Assembly (NCBI GenBank): GCA_018676675.1
Contig: JABHEG010000003.1
Span: 1-64,000 of the forward strand
Length of the DNA: 64,000 nt
Direction: 5' to 3'
DNA from: Lentisphaerota bacterium
GTDB taxonomy: Bacteria > Verrucomicrobiota > Lentisphaeria > Oligosphaerales > JABHEG01
Shown here: positions 29,395-37,290 of the stretch, one piece after another
Numbering within the stretch: position 1 is the stretch's first letter
Layout of the letters: every line of letters begins with the position of its first letter
Translations under genes and position numbers: made by a program
Notes under the pieces: model-generated
The model's input: the letters and a program-made list of their open reading frames with translations, nothing else
Databases searched by the model: none
What the model was told of the DNA's origin: nothing

Positions 29395-30996
29395 ATGACT
29401 CACGAAGGCTCAGCATCGGTTTCACCCAGATTCGCGTACGGACTCATCAGTATCGCCACAGTCGCCATTTGGTGCGTGTGTGCCGGTGTATCTGTCGCCG
29501 AACCCTCAGAAGCGGCAGAGGCCCCAAAGGTCTACCAGCTCAAACCGGGGGACAGCCTCCGCTCACTTGCAGCACGTTTTCTTGGTGGGGAGGAGTTCCT
29601 CCCTGAGTTGCTGGCGTACAACAGCATCAGCAATCCTCTTGAGCTTGGGGATGGTGCCTTCATCGGCATTCCCGGTGCAGAGCGTGAAGCCGCTCTGAAG
29701 GCCATTGCCGAGGCCCGGGAAGCGACTCGAAGAGCAATCGCTGCTGCCAGTCAGACTTACGCGAAGGACGAGCTTAAGGCGGCTCAGGAAGGCATCGATG
29801 CAGCGAATGCGGCACGAAGACGCGCCCGCTACGCGGAAGCCAGCGAACGGGCGAAGCTTGGGACGACGAAGGCCGACCTCGCAAAGCGTCTGGCCGATCA
29901 GCGTGCTCCTGTCCCTGAGCCCGGGACGCTCTCTGCCGTTTTCGGCAATGTGAAGGTTGCGCCGAGTGGCTCATCGGTGTTCGTTCCGGCCAAAGCGGGG
30001 AGTCCTCTTCCCGTGGGAAGCCGCGTTCGCACGGCGCCCGGGGCCCGTGCAGAGGTCCGTCTGCCCGATGGAAGCACACTTCAGATCCTCGCGAACTCGG
30101 TCTTCAGGATTGAGCAATCGCGCCTGGATCGGCGGGATCAGCGGCGCGATGTCCAGCTGGATGTCATCATGGGAGGAATTCTCGGCAAGATCCCGAAGCG
30201 GACCCACGCGAGATCAACGTACCGCCTGAAGAGCCCCGAAGCAGCCATCGCGATCCGCGGTACCGAGGTGCGAGTGGGCAACGATGAATCGAACGTCAGC
30301 CGGCTGTCCGTGCTGGCCGGTCTTGCTGAGCTGAGCGCAAGTGGCAAGACGACACCCGTGCCCGAGAATAGTGGCAGCTATTCAGAGGCCGGCAAAGCGC
30401 CCCACAAGCCCGTTGAGTTGCTTCCCGCGCCTGACGTGCTGGTCCCGGGAAGCGTGGAACGACGGACGGCTCAGCAACAGGTTCCGTTTGAGTGGACTCC
30501 GCTGAAAACCCGCAAGTTTGGTTGCTATCATCTCGAGTTGTCTCAGGACGCCAGTTTCAACACGATCGTTGAGGACGTCCTCACGAAGGGAGCAACGCAC
30601 GTAACTCGACCGTTGATTGACGGGGAGTACTTCTGGCGCATCAGCACGATCGACAAGAAGGGCCTGGAAGGGCGTGTTCGTGACGGGAAGGTCGTGATCC
30701 GGCGGAGAGTGGCTGTTGCCTTTGAGGAAGCTGACGGCAGCCGTTTTGGCGATGCTCCCGGGGAGGTCAGCCTTGGGGAGAGGATTCTAGCCGTTCCTGC
30801 GTCGCTGGATACGAGCATTGTTCGTATGGAGCTGAGCCTTGACGGTGTCGCATTTTGGACCTTTTGGGAGCCGATGGGGCGTTTCGTCCCGACTCGCCCG
30901 GGCCCGGTTACGCTCTATGCCCGTGGGATCGACGCACTAGGTAACACCGGGCCGGTGGTCCAGCAGTTGATCAATGTCACGCCTCGAGTGAAATAG
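29395..30996 (+). CDS. Envelope protein with LysM and FecR domains
   Basis: A 533-residue exported protein. An N-terminal hydrophobic segment (residues 12-34) acts as signal or anchor. It is followed by a LysM-like module (VYQLKPGDSLRSLAARF, about 44-92) that binds peptidoglycan or related glycans. Then comes an Ala/Arg/Glu-rich helical stretch (95-165) and a FecR domain (about 190-310; GSRVRTAPGARAEVRLPDGS and AIRGTEVRV are typical). Two beta-sandwich regions (about 365-530) look Ig- or FN3-like. There is no sigma-factor partner nearby, so FecR here is structural rather than an iron sensor. The ATG at 29395 has AGGAG upstream, and the longer frame from 29296 is not supported. Confidence 0.82.
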   Translation: MTHEGSASVSPRFAYGLISIATVAIWCVCAGVSVAEPSEAAEAPKVYQLKPGDSLRSLAARFLGGEEFLPELLAYNSISNPLELGDGAFIGIPGAEREAALKAIAEAREATRRAIAAASQTYAKDELKAAQEGIDAANAARRRARYAEASERAKLGTTKADLAKRLADQRAPVPEPGTLSAVFGNVKVAPSGSSVFVPAKAGSPLPVGSRVRTAPGARAEVRLPDGSTLQILANSVFRIEQSRLDRRDQRRDVQLDVIMGGILGKIPKRTHARSTYRLKSPEAAIAIRGTEVRVGNDESNVSRLSVLAGLAELSASGKTTPVPENSGSYSEAGKAPHKPVELLPAPDVLVPGSVERRTAQQQVPFEWTPLKTRKFGCYHLELSQDASFNTIVEDVLTKGATHVTRPLIDGEYFWRISTIDKKGLEGRVRDGKVVIRRRVAVAFEEADGSRFGDAPGEVSLGERILAVPASLDTSIVRMELSLDGVAFWTFWEPMGRFVPTRPGPVTLYARGIDALGNTGPVVQQLINVTPRVK

Positions 30997-31070
30997 CGTG
31001 ACAGCGTAGATGCCGCTCAGGGGGGGGGCAGGTGGGCAAGCCACTCAGAAAAGAGCGTCTCTCTCTGGCT

Positions 31071-31091
31071 CCAACGGCGCGAGACCGTTGG
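31071..31091. terminator. Stem-loop between convergent genes
   Basis: CCAACGG (31071-31077) pairs with CCGTTGG (31085-31091) around a 7-nt loop, and GC pairs just outside extend it. It lies between the LysM-FecR gene and the convergent secreted-protein gene and could serve both. No T-run is seen. Confidence 0.45.
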
Positions 31092-31137
31092 GGCTCTGAA
31101 GCGGACTTCCCGGCGCTTATCCTGACACCATTCCAGG

Positions 31138-32118
31138 CTAGGGCAGATTTCTGGACGGGCCGGGGGCGAAGTAGATGGCCAGGGGGGTGCCCAACGCGTC
31201 GGTGAAGTGGGCGGACATGTTATCGTCCGCGTTCTTTGTCTTGACGAGCTGATAGGCGACGCGTTGTCTCAGGTCCCACGACGGGGGGATCGTTAGTTCA
31301 TTCTCAGCCCACCGTCCGTTCCGCGAACTCTCGAGCTCCATTCCTGGGAGGCTGCAGGCCGTCATCCCATCCATGTCGAAATTGTGTTCAGAGATGCGCG
31401 CACTTCCGGGGGGGATCGCGACGTAAAACTTGCACTCGCGTCCTCGTTTTCGGGGTAGAGCTACGTTAAGGGCATAGGTGAACACATCAACGGTGGGAGG
31501 CGAAATGGCCAGGCGGAATAGGTTCGCAGAGCCTCCTGTCAGGCCGGCGACGACGAGTTTGAAGTAGACGTTTTCGCCCACTGCCTCGCCGGATTTCATC
31601 CCAAATTGTCCTAGACCGACCCACTCATCCCGCTTGCCGGCGCCGAAGACGGCGGAGGCCAATGCCGTTCCGGGCTGTTTGGATCCTGGTGTTGCGTCAG
31701 CGGGGACCATCTGGGTGTAGGCTCCCCGGCCACCATACACGGTGTAGGCTGTCTTCGTGGTCGGGCTGCCTACTTCTCTCCCACTGCCGGAACCGGGATC
31801 AAAGACATGAATGGTCACAGGCCCTGACTGCACCCGTCTTGCCCGTATCCAGATTGCCTGGACGGATTCTGTCGCTCCCAGACGTTTGTCTCCCTTCGGC
31901 CCGAAGACACAGAGGTACTTCGCACCGTTGGTCCCGCCCGGTATCAGCCGGCCTGCCGGCGGGGCCGGTGGGTTGTCGACTGTGTCTCCCCACATTGTTC
32001 CAGTGGCGAACAGTCCGCAGCAGATCAATGCCAAGTGAATCATCTCGCGTGCCCATTTCGTTTCGGACTGAAGGCCAGCGGACCGGCTCTTCTGATGGAG
32101 TTCTGGCGTCGTGATCAT
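31138..32118 (-). CDS. Unknown secreted protein
   Basis: A 326-residue protein of unknown family. The start ATG at 32118 has a strong GGGAGG eight bases upstream. It gives a 26-residue polar N-terminus followed by a hydrophobic stretch (IHLALICCGLFATGTMWG), so a signal peptide or a membrane anchor with a long n-region. An internal ATG at 32043 would give a normal signal peptide but lacks a good ribosome site. The mature part is beta-rich (KYLCVFGPKGDKRLGATESVQAIWIRARR; TVYGGRGAYTQMVPAD) and has few cysteines. No catalytic motif is visible. It faces the LysM-FecR gene convergently and may be another envelope or extracellular protein. Confidence 0.6.
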   Translation of the reverse strand: MITTPELHQKSRSAGLQSETKWAREMIHLALICCGLFATGTMWGDTVDNPPAPPAGRLIPGGTNGAKYLCVFGPKGDKRLGATESVQAIWIRARRVQSGPVTIHVFDPGSGSGREVGSPTTKTAYTVYGGRGAYTQMVPADATPGSKQPGTALASAVFGAGKRDEWVGLGQFGMKSGEAVGENVYFKLVVAGLTGGSANLFRLAISPPTVDVFTYALNVALPRKRGRECKFYVAIPPGSARISEHNFDMDGMTACSLPGMELESSRNGRWAENELTIPPSWDLRQRVAYQLVKTKNADDNMSAHFTDALGTPLAIYFAPGPSRNLP

Positions 32119-32164
32119 ATTGGTACCTCCCGGAGTGGCTGGTTGGAAGATACCCTGTTCCGCG

Positions 32165-32530
32165 TCAGATCGCAACAGTGGAACGTGCTCCTGAGCGCCC
32201 CCTCTCTTCCGTCGGGCTGTCCTGAAGCGCTCCTTCACGATACGTAGTCGCTACGTCCCCTGGCACTGTCGACCAGAAGCCGGTAATGCGCCTCGTCTCT
32301 TGGCTCATCAAGCTGGTGTTGGAGATAGAGGTCTGTCCAGCCTTTCCCGTCGGGCGCCCATGAAGAGCCTGATAGAAGAGGGGGATGAACGCCAGCCACT
32401 TTGGGTCGCTGTTGCCGCGTCCCACGAGGCGTTCGTGCTTGGCCGTGTGCCGGTTCTCAACAAACACGCCTCCGTAGATCCATCTCTCTGGGAGCATCGC
32501 AATGTGGTGTCCGAGGAACGTGTCTCCCAC
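32165..32530 (-). CDS. Possible small gene or remnant
   Basis: A GTG at 32530, with GAGGA about ten bases before it, would start a 121-residue protein ending 46 bp before the secreted-protein gene. In 32250-32570 the minus-strand frame has codon use like real genes here (Asp all GAC, mostly CTC, TTC, ATC, CAC). It reads as protein-like text (GHHIAMLPERWIYGGVF; WLAFIPLFYQALHG). I do not recognise the family. The frame continues upstream to 32845 without protein character, so this may be the tail of a gene that lost its start. The rest of the 32239-32597 gap shows nothing else. Confidence 0.38.
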   Translation of the reverse strand: MGDTFLGHHIAMLPERWIYGGVFVENRHTAKHERLVGRGNSDPKWLAFIPLFYQALHGRPTGKAGQTSISNTSLMSQETRRITGFWSTVPGDVATTYREGALQDSPTEERGRSGARSTVAI

Positions 32531-32597
32531 GAATGTGCTTTCCTCGCGGTCGTCCCCTACATTACACCAGTTCCGGCGGGAGTGAGAAGGGGGAGCG

Positions 32598-34610
32598 ATG
32601 GGTTGGCTTCTGGGTAGACCCCAACGTGGCGGTTTGGTCTGCATGTTTCTGACAGTTACAGCACAGTGCTTGCTCCGAAAGTGGACACGGTTGACCCGAA
32701 CCGCTTTCGCGGTCGGCGTTGTCTTTGCCCTTCTGGGGGGAGCGCCACTGGCTCGGGCGAAGACCGTGAGGGTTGACCCCGAGACACCTTTCTTCCGGGA
32801 GCCGAATGTCACAGGTGATGTGGTGGCAGTCGCTGAATCACTCACTTCAGTTGCCAGCCTCGAGAGTCGGCGTGTGTATGTCGAGTGCAGTGCCGTTGCG
32901 GGGCGGTCGTGGCATCCTCTGATGATGGCGTCGGAGTTCCATCGCGTGGACCTTGACGGTCAGGATGCCTGGTTCAGCGAGGATTTCCTCTTTGACCCGG
33001 GGCGCCGGCTGGCGGTCCCACGCTCACTTTCGAATCCCGAGATGGGGTATGTCCTGGCTGCCCTGTTGGCCACGCTGACGGGCAGTGTACTGGCCGGCTG
33101 GTGGTCTGCCCGTCGCAGATCGGGGGTGGTGTTTTCCGCACATCACCTTCTGGGAGTTCTCATCCTGCTTCGAATGGTGTTGCTGGCGGGAGCGATTTAC
33201 CTGTCCGGCAGTGTGATTGTGCGTCCCAGCGATGAACATGGCTATTTCCAGATCGCCCGAGATCTTGCCTCGGGGGTGTTTGCCGCGAACTGGCGCTACA
33301 CGCTGGGACTCCCCCTCTTCTACCTTCCCCTCGTGGTTGGCACACAAGCTCAGACCTACTTTGACATCCTCTGGCCCGCTTCGGTGCTGGGCGGGTTTGT
33401 GTTGGGGCCTTTGGCGCTGGGGTTGGCCTTCTCGGTGGCCCGGCGGCTTGGTGGCAGTGATCGCCTGGCTTTGGTGGTTGTGGGGCTGCTGGCTGTACTG
33501 CCGTTCGTCTACTTTCCTGTGGAGTTTCACTCCATTTCGGGCGACGGCGGCGTTTTCAAGGCGATCTTTGGTCCGCTGCACTGCAACCCTGCGAGCTACC
33601 GGCTGTACTACGTCTATCTCTGGGCGGGTTACAACGGGATGAGTGACATGCTGTCGACGGTACTTGTCCTAGCCGTCATCCGGCTCTTGCTGGACGCCCG
33701 AGCTGGGGCGCAACGCCGGTGGATCGCCACGGCGGCCGGGCTTTTCGGGTTGGCGTGTCTCGTTCGCGTCGCCAACGTGTTTCTTGCACCCCTCTTTGCC
33801 TATCTTGCCTTCTCCGTCGTCAGAACGCTGCGCCCCCCGTTGCGCGAGTATGCTCTCAGAGGGGGCGGAGCCGCCTTCACCTTTCTTGTCGTCTTCTTCC
33901 CTCAGTTCCTGGTCAACACTCTCAGCTTCGGGTCGCCATTTCGCTTCCCTTACGTACTCCATGATAACCGGGCCAGCGTGGGGTTTTCTCTCTCGGACTT
34001 CGTGTCCGGAACGAGTTTTCTGGTGGGGACGAACTACGGCTATGTGGCCCTGGGGGTTGCCGGTCTGCTGTCGGTGCGCTGTTCGCACCTCAGGCGGGTC
34101 CTTTCGCTGTGGGGGCTTCCCCTGGTTCTGTTCTATGCGGGTTATCCGGTCGTTGGGGCCAGCCCAGTTCGGTTCACGCTTCCCGTTTACGCTGCTTTCC
34201 TGATTGCCGCAAGCAAGGGCGTGCTGGACATTGATCTCACGCGCCGGCAGCTTGGGTGGGTAAGTGTGTGGATTGGGGCCGCCTGCGTGCTGACTTGCCC
34301 CATCGCTCGTTCGGTCCCCCCTTTCCCCTTGGGGCTGGAGGCCTCGGAATGGGGGACGTCTCTGGCTCTGGGACTGAGTATTGCCCTTCCACTACTGAGC
34401 GCAGTGGGGCTCTGTTGGTCCGTCAGGCGAAGGGGCGGCTGGTGGCGTCTGGCCGTGTTCGGCGTTCTTTACTACGCCGGGTCACCGCATGTGTTGATGG
34501 TTGTTGCCGGGGCCTTGGTGTGCTGGGCTGTTGCGTCCTCAGTTACCGAAGCGGCAGGGACACTTGAGCTCCCGACGGGCGTCTTTCGGTCTCCGTTTCG
34601 TCAGCGTTGA
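32598..34610 (+). CDS. Polytopic membrane protein, GT39/ArnT-like, with N-terminal SH3-like part
   Basis: A 670-residue protein. A hydrophobic segment (residues 33-53) comes first. A region of about 90 residues (KTVRVDPETPFFREP...DGQDAWFSEDFLF) follows that looks like an exported bacterial SH3 module. The remainder has at least ten transmembrane segments. The layout, and an acidic loop after the second helix (SDEHGYFQIARDL, near residue 214), recall lipid-linked-sugar glycosyltransferases of the PMT/ArnT/GT39 type. The usual GT-C DD or DE motif is only loosely matched (Asp-Glu-His). The ATG at 32598 has AAGGGGGAG just upstream. The closest partner is the ParA gene 87 bp downstream. The assignment as a glycosyltransferase is moderate. 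Confidence 0.6.
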   Translation: MGWLLGRPQRGGLVCMFLTVTAQCLLRKWTRLTRTAFAVGVVFALLGGAPLARAKTVRVDPETPFFREPNVTGDVVAVAESLTSVASLESRRVYVECSAVAGRSWHPLMMASEFHRVDLDGQDAWFSEDFLFDPGRRLAVPRSLSNPEMGYVLAALLATLTGSVLAGWWSARRRSGVVFSAHHLLGVLILLRMVLLAGAIYLSGSVIVRPSDEHGYFQIARDLASGVFAANWRYTLGLPLFYLPLVVGTQAQTYFDILWPASVLGGFVLGPLALGLAFSVARRLGGSDRLALVVVGLLAVLPFVYFPVEFHSISGDGGVFKAIFGPLHCNPASYRLYYVYLWAGYNGMSDMLSTVLVLAVIRLLLDARAGAQRRWIATAAGLFGLACLVRVANVFLAPLFAYLAFSVVRTLRPPLREYALRGGGAAFTFLVVFFPQFLVNTLSFGSPFRFPYVLHDNRASVGFSLSDFVSGTSFLVGTNYGYVALGVAGLLSVRCSHLRRVLSLWGLPLVLFYAGYPVVGASPVRFTLPVYAAFLIAASKGVLDIDLTRRQLGWVSVWIGAACVLTCPIARSVPPFPLGLEASEWGTSLALGLSIALPLLSAVGLCWSVRRRGGWWRLAVFGVLYYAGSPHVLMVVAGALVCWAVASSVTEAAGTLELPTGVFRSPFRQR

Positions 34611-34697
34611 CAGCTCGTCTGCCGCATGTTACGATTCTTCATCGGACGGGCAGGGCGGAGATGACGTCTTGCCGGCATTGCCAAAGGGGTTCCTCGA

Positions 34698-35438
34698 ATG
34701 GCTATCTTCGGTCTCTACAACTTCAAAGGGGGGGTGGGAAAAACGGCCAGCGCAGTGAATCTGGCCTACCTCTCGAGCCGGAAGGCCCGGACCCTTCTGT
34801 GGGATCTGGATCCCCAGGGAGCGTCAACGTTCTATCTTTCGGGCGAGACCAGACGGAAGGGGGCCAAGAAGCTCATCTCAGGGAAACGAAGCGCGACAGC
34901 TTACGTTGAGGGAACGCCCTTTGAGGGACTGGACCTCATTCCGGCTAACTTCTCGTTCCGCAATCTAGACATTGTGCTGGAGCAAGGCAAGAAACCCGAG
35001 TGTCGCCTTTCCCGTCTGATGAAGCCGCTGTGCAAGGCCTACGAACATGTCTTTCTCGATTGCCCTCCGAATATATCGCTGAGTGCGGAGAGTGTGTTCC
35101 GTGCTGTAGATGTGCTCTTGGTGCCGGCCTTGCCGTCAACGCTTTCCTTGCGGACATTTGAGTTGATTACCGAACACGTCTCGGATTGGGGCAAGAAGGC
35201 CCCCCGTGTAATCCCGTTCTTCTGTATGGTTGATCGCCGCAGGCGTCTCCACCGAGACATCTGTTCGGCGATGTGCCAGGGACACTACGGGTTCGCCAGC
35301 ACGGTCATTCCTTCTGCCAGCGCGGTAGAACGGATGGGGGTCGAACGGGCTCCGCTGTTCTGCTACGGAGCCAAGACCCCTCCGGCCCAGGCATATCGTG
35401 AACTTTGGGGGGAGATCCAGGCGTTGGTCTCCCACTGA
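34698..35438 (+). CDS. ParA/Soj-family ATPase
   Basis: A 246-residue cytoplasmic P-loop ATPase with the deviant Walker A KGGVGKTA (residues 9-16), Walker A' LLWDLDPQGAST (35-46) and Walker B FLDCPP (about 117). Homologues partition DNA or place large protein complexes. No ParB gene or parS-like palindrome is next to it, so it is an orphan ParA. AAGGGG precedes the ATG. It lies 242 bp upstream of ppx on the same strand; in some bacteria ParA-like proteins position polyP granules or other cargo, which makes the setting suggestive. The 242-bp gap itself has no supportable gene. Confidence 0.9.
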   Translation: MAIFGLYNFKGGVGKTASAVNLAYLSSRKARTLLWDLDPQGASTFYLSGETRRKGAKKLISGKRSATAYVEGTPFEGLDLIPANFSFRNLDIVLEQGKKPECRLSRLMKPLCKAYEHVFLDCPPNISLSAESVFRAVDVLLVPALPSTLSLRTFELITEHVSDWGKKAPRVIPFFCMVDRRRRLHRDICSAMCQGHYGFASTVIPSASAVERMGVERAPLFCYGAKTPPAQAYRELWGEIQALVSH

Positions 35439-35680
35439 GAGCAACGCCCAGCGTCGGGTCTGCCTCTGGGCCTTGCGCCTCTGGATGGGGGAGATATGGT
35501 GCATCTTCCACCGGGCTTCTGTGGGAATCGGGCGCCAAGGCGCTGTATCGCGTGCACTGTGGAATGGGTCGGTGGTCTGTGAACGATGCACGGGATCCGG
35601 ACAGCTATTTCGGACGCCTTGAACGAGGCTGGCGTCAGACGTTGTCAATGTGATAGTGGGAGCTCGTCAGGAAGGACGTC

Positions 35681-37285
35681 ATGAAGCGTTCTCATACACG
35701 ACCAATCAGTCACGCCATGATTGACAGGATCCTGAAGGCCGGTCGGCCGATGGCGGTCATCGACGTCGGCACGACGTCAGTCCGGATGTCGATTGCGCAG
35801 GTGACTCCGGACGGCGAACTGGAGACGCTGGGGCAGCTTCAGCAGTCAGTGAGTCTGGGGCGGGCTGTTTTCGCTGACCAGGAGATCGGGCGTGACACGA
35901 TTGAAGAGTGTGTCAAGTGCTTGAAGAACTTCTGCACGGTTTTGCGGGAGTACCAGATTCCTCTGGATTCGTCGCGTGTTCGTGCGGTTGCGACCAGCGC
36001 GGTTCGCGATGCGCGAAACCGGCAGGCATTTCTTGATCGCGTTTATATCGGCACGGGGTTGGAGGTGGACGCGATTGACGAGGCCGAAGTGAGCCGTTTC
36101 ACGTATCTGTGCGTCGCTCCCCTGTTTCAGACAAACGCGTTCCTGCGGGAGTCGGACGCGCTTCTCGTAGAGGTCGGCGGGGGGAGTACCGAAGTGTTGG
36201 CCCTGCGGAATGAACGGGTTCTTTTCTCTGAGGGCTTCCGCCTGGGGTCCCTCCGCATGCGCCAGACACTTGAGGATTACCGTGCTCCCGCGAGTCGGTT
36301 ACGTGACATCGTTGAGAATCAGATTCAGCGGACGATGGATCTGATGCGCCGGCGGGCTCTGAAGATCGAAGGACTCAATCTGATGGCGATGGGGGGGGAC
36401 ACACGCTTTGCGGCATCCCACCTGGTCCCCGATTGGGACAAGCACGAGTTGCTCCGCCTTCCGGTTGGCAAGCTGGCGGAGTTCACGGACGGGATCCTGA
36501 GCCATTCGGTGGACGAGTTGGTTCGGCGATACCACTTGACCTATCCGGAAGCCGAGACGCTCGGCCCGGCTTTGCTTACCTATGTCCGACTTGCGGAAGC
36601 CATGGATCTGAGGCAGGTCCTGATCACGTCTGTCTCGATGCGAGACGGTGTTTTGGCCGAGATGGCCGGACAGGGCACGTGGACCAGTGCTTTCACGGCA
36701 CAGATTGTCAATTCGGCGCTGGCTTTGGGAGCGAAGTACAACTTTGATCGTCCGCACGCCGAGCAGGTGGTGGCTCTGGCCCAGCAGTTCTTTACGGCTC
36801 TGCGAAAGGAGCATCGACTGGGGGCTCACCATGAGCTGATCCTGCGTATTGCGGGTCTGCTTCACGAGATCGGCGTTTTTGTTAGCAATCGGAGTCACCA
36901 CAAACACTCGATGTACCTGATTCAGAACAGCGAGATCTTCGGCCTCGGTCAGCGGGATCTTCTGCTTGTCGCCCTCGTCGCGCGTTACCATCGGCGGGCC
37001 ACTCCGGCCGATTCGCATGAGGGGTACAGCAAGCTGCATCGGGAGGACCGGATTGTCGTCTCGAAGCTTGCGTCCATTCTGCGGATGGCTGATGCGCTGG
37101 ACCGTGGACACATGCAGCGAGTCAACGCCCCGGAGGTCAAAACCACGGCGCGGCAGATGGTCATCACCGTCCGCAATGCTCCGGACTTGACTCTGGAAGC
37201 CCTGGCGCTTGATGAGAAGGCAGAGATGTTCCGCGAGGTCTACGGCATGCAGGCTGTGCTGCGGAAGGAAGGCATGAGGGGCTAG
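35681..37285 (+). CDS. ppx: Exopolyphosphatase/pppGpp phosphohydrolase (Ppx/GppA)
   Basis: A 534-residue Ppx/GppA enzyme that releases phosphate from polyP chains or converts pppGpp to ppGpp. Domain 1 (ASKHA fold) has IDVGTTSVRMSI (about 27-38) and VEVGGGSTEV (about 163-172) for phosphate binding. The C-terminal HD-like domain (about 330-510) retains LLHEIG, HHKHS and LVARYHRR. The length matches the long, E. coli-type form. GGAAGG lies six bases before the ATG. ppk1 starts 5 bp after the stop, so the two opposing activities are translated from one message. Confidence 0.93.
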   Translation: MKRSHTRPISHAMIDRILKAGRPMAVIDVGTTSVRMSIAQVTPDGELETLGQLQQSVSLGRAVFADQEIGRDTIEECVKCLKNFCTVLREYQIPLDSSRVRAVATSAVRDARNRQAFLDRVYIGTGLEVDAIDEAEVSRFTYLCVAPLFQTNAFLRESDALLVEVGGGSTEVLALRNERVLFSEGFRLGSLRMRQTLEDYRAPASRLRDIVENQIQRTMDLMRRRALKIEGLNLMAMGGDTRFAASHLVPDWDKHELLRLPVGKLAEFTDGILSHSVDELVRRYHLTYPEAETLGPALLTYVRLAEAMDLRQVLITSVSMRDGVLAEMAGQGTWTSAFTAQIVNSALALGAKYNFDRPHAEQVVALAQQFFTALRKEHRLGAHHELILRIAGLLHEIGVFVSNRSHHKHSMYLIQNSEIFGLGQRDLLLVALVARYHRRATPADSHEGYSKLHREDRIVVSKLASILRMADALDRGHMQRVNAPEVKTTARQMVITVRNAPDLTLEALALDEKAEMFREVYGMQAVLRKEGMRG

Positions 37286-37290
37286 TTTAC

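Noticed and set aside
35439..35680. Short frames between parA and ppx
   Set aside because: None has a ribosome site, codon bias or recognisable sequence.
36388..36400. Run of eight G in ppx as a frameshift site
   Set aside because: The frame is intact on both sides and Ppx motifs continue; no evidence of programmed slippage.
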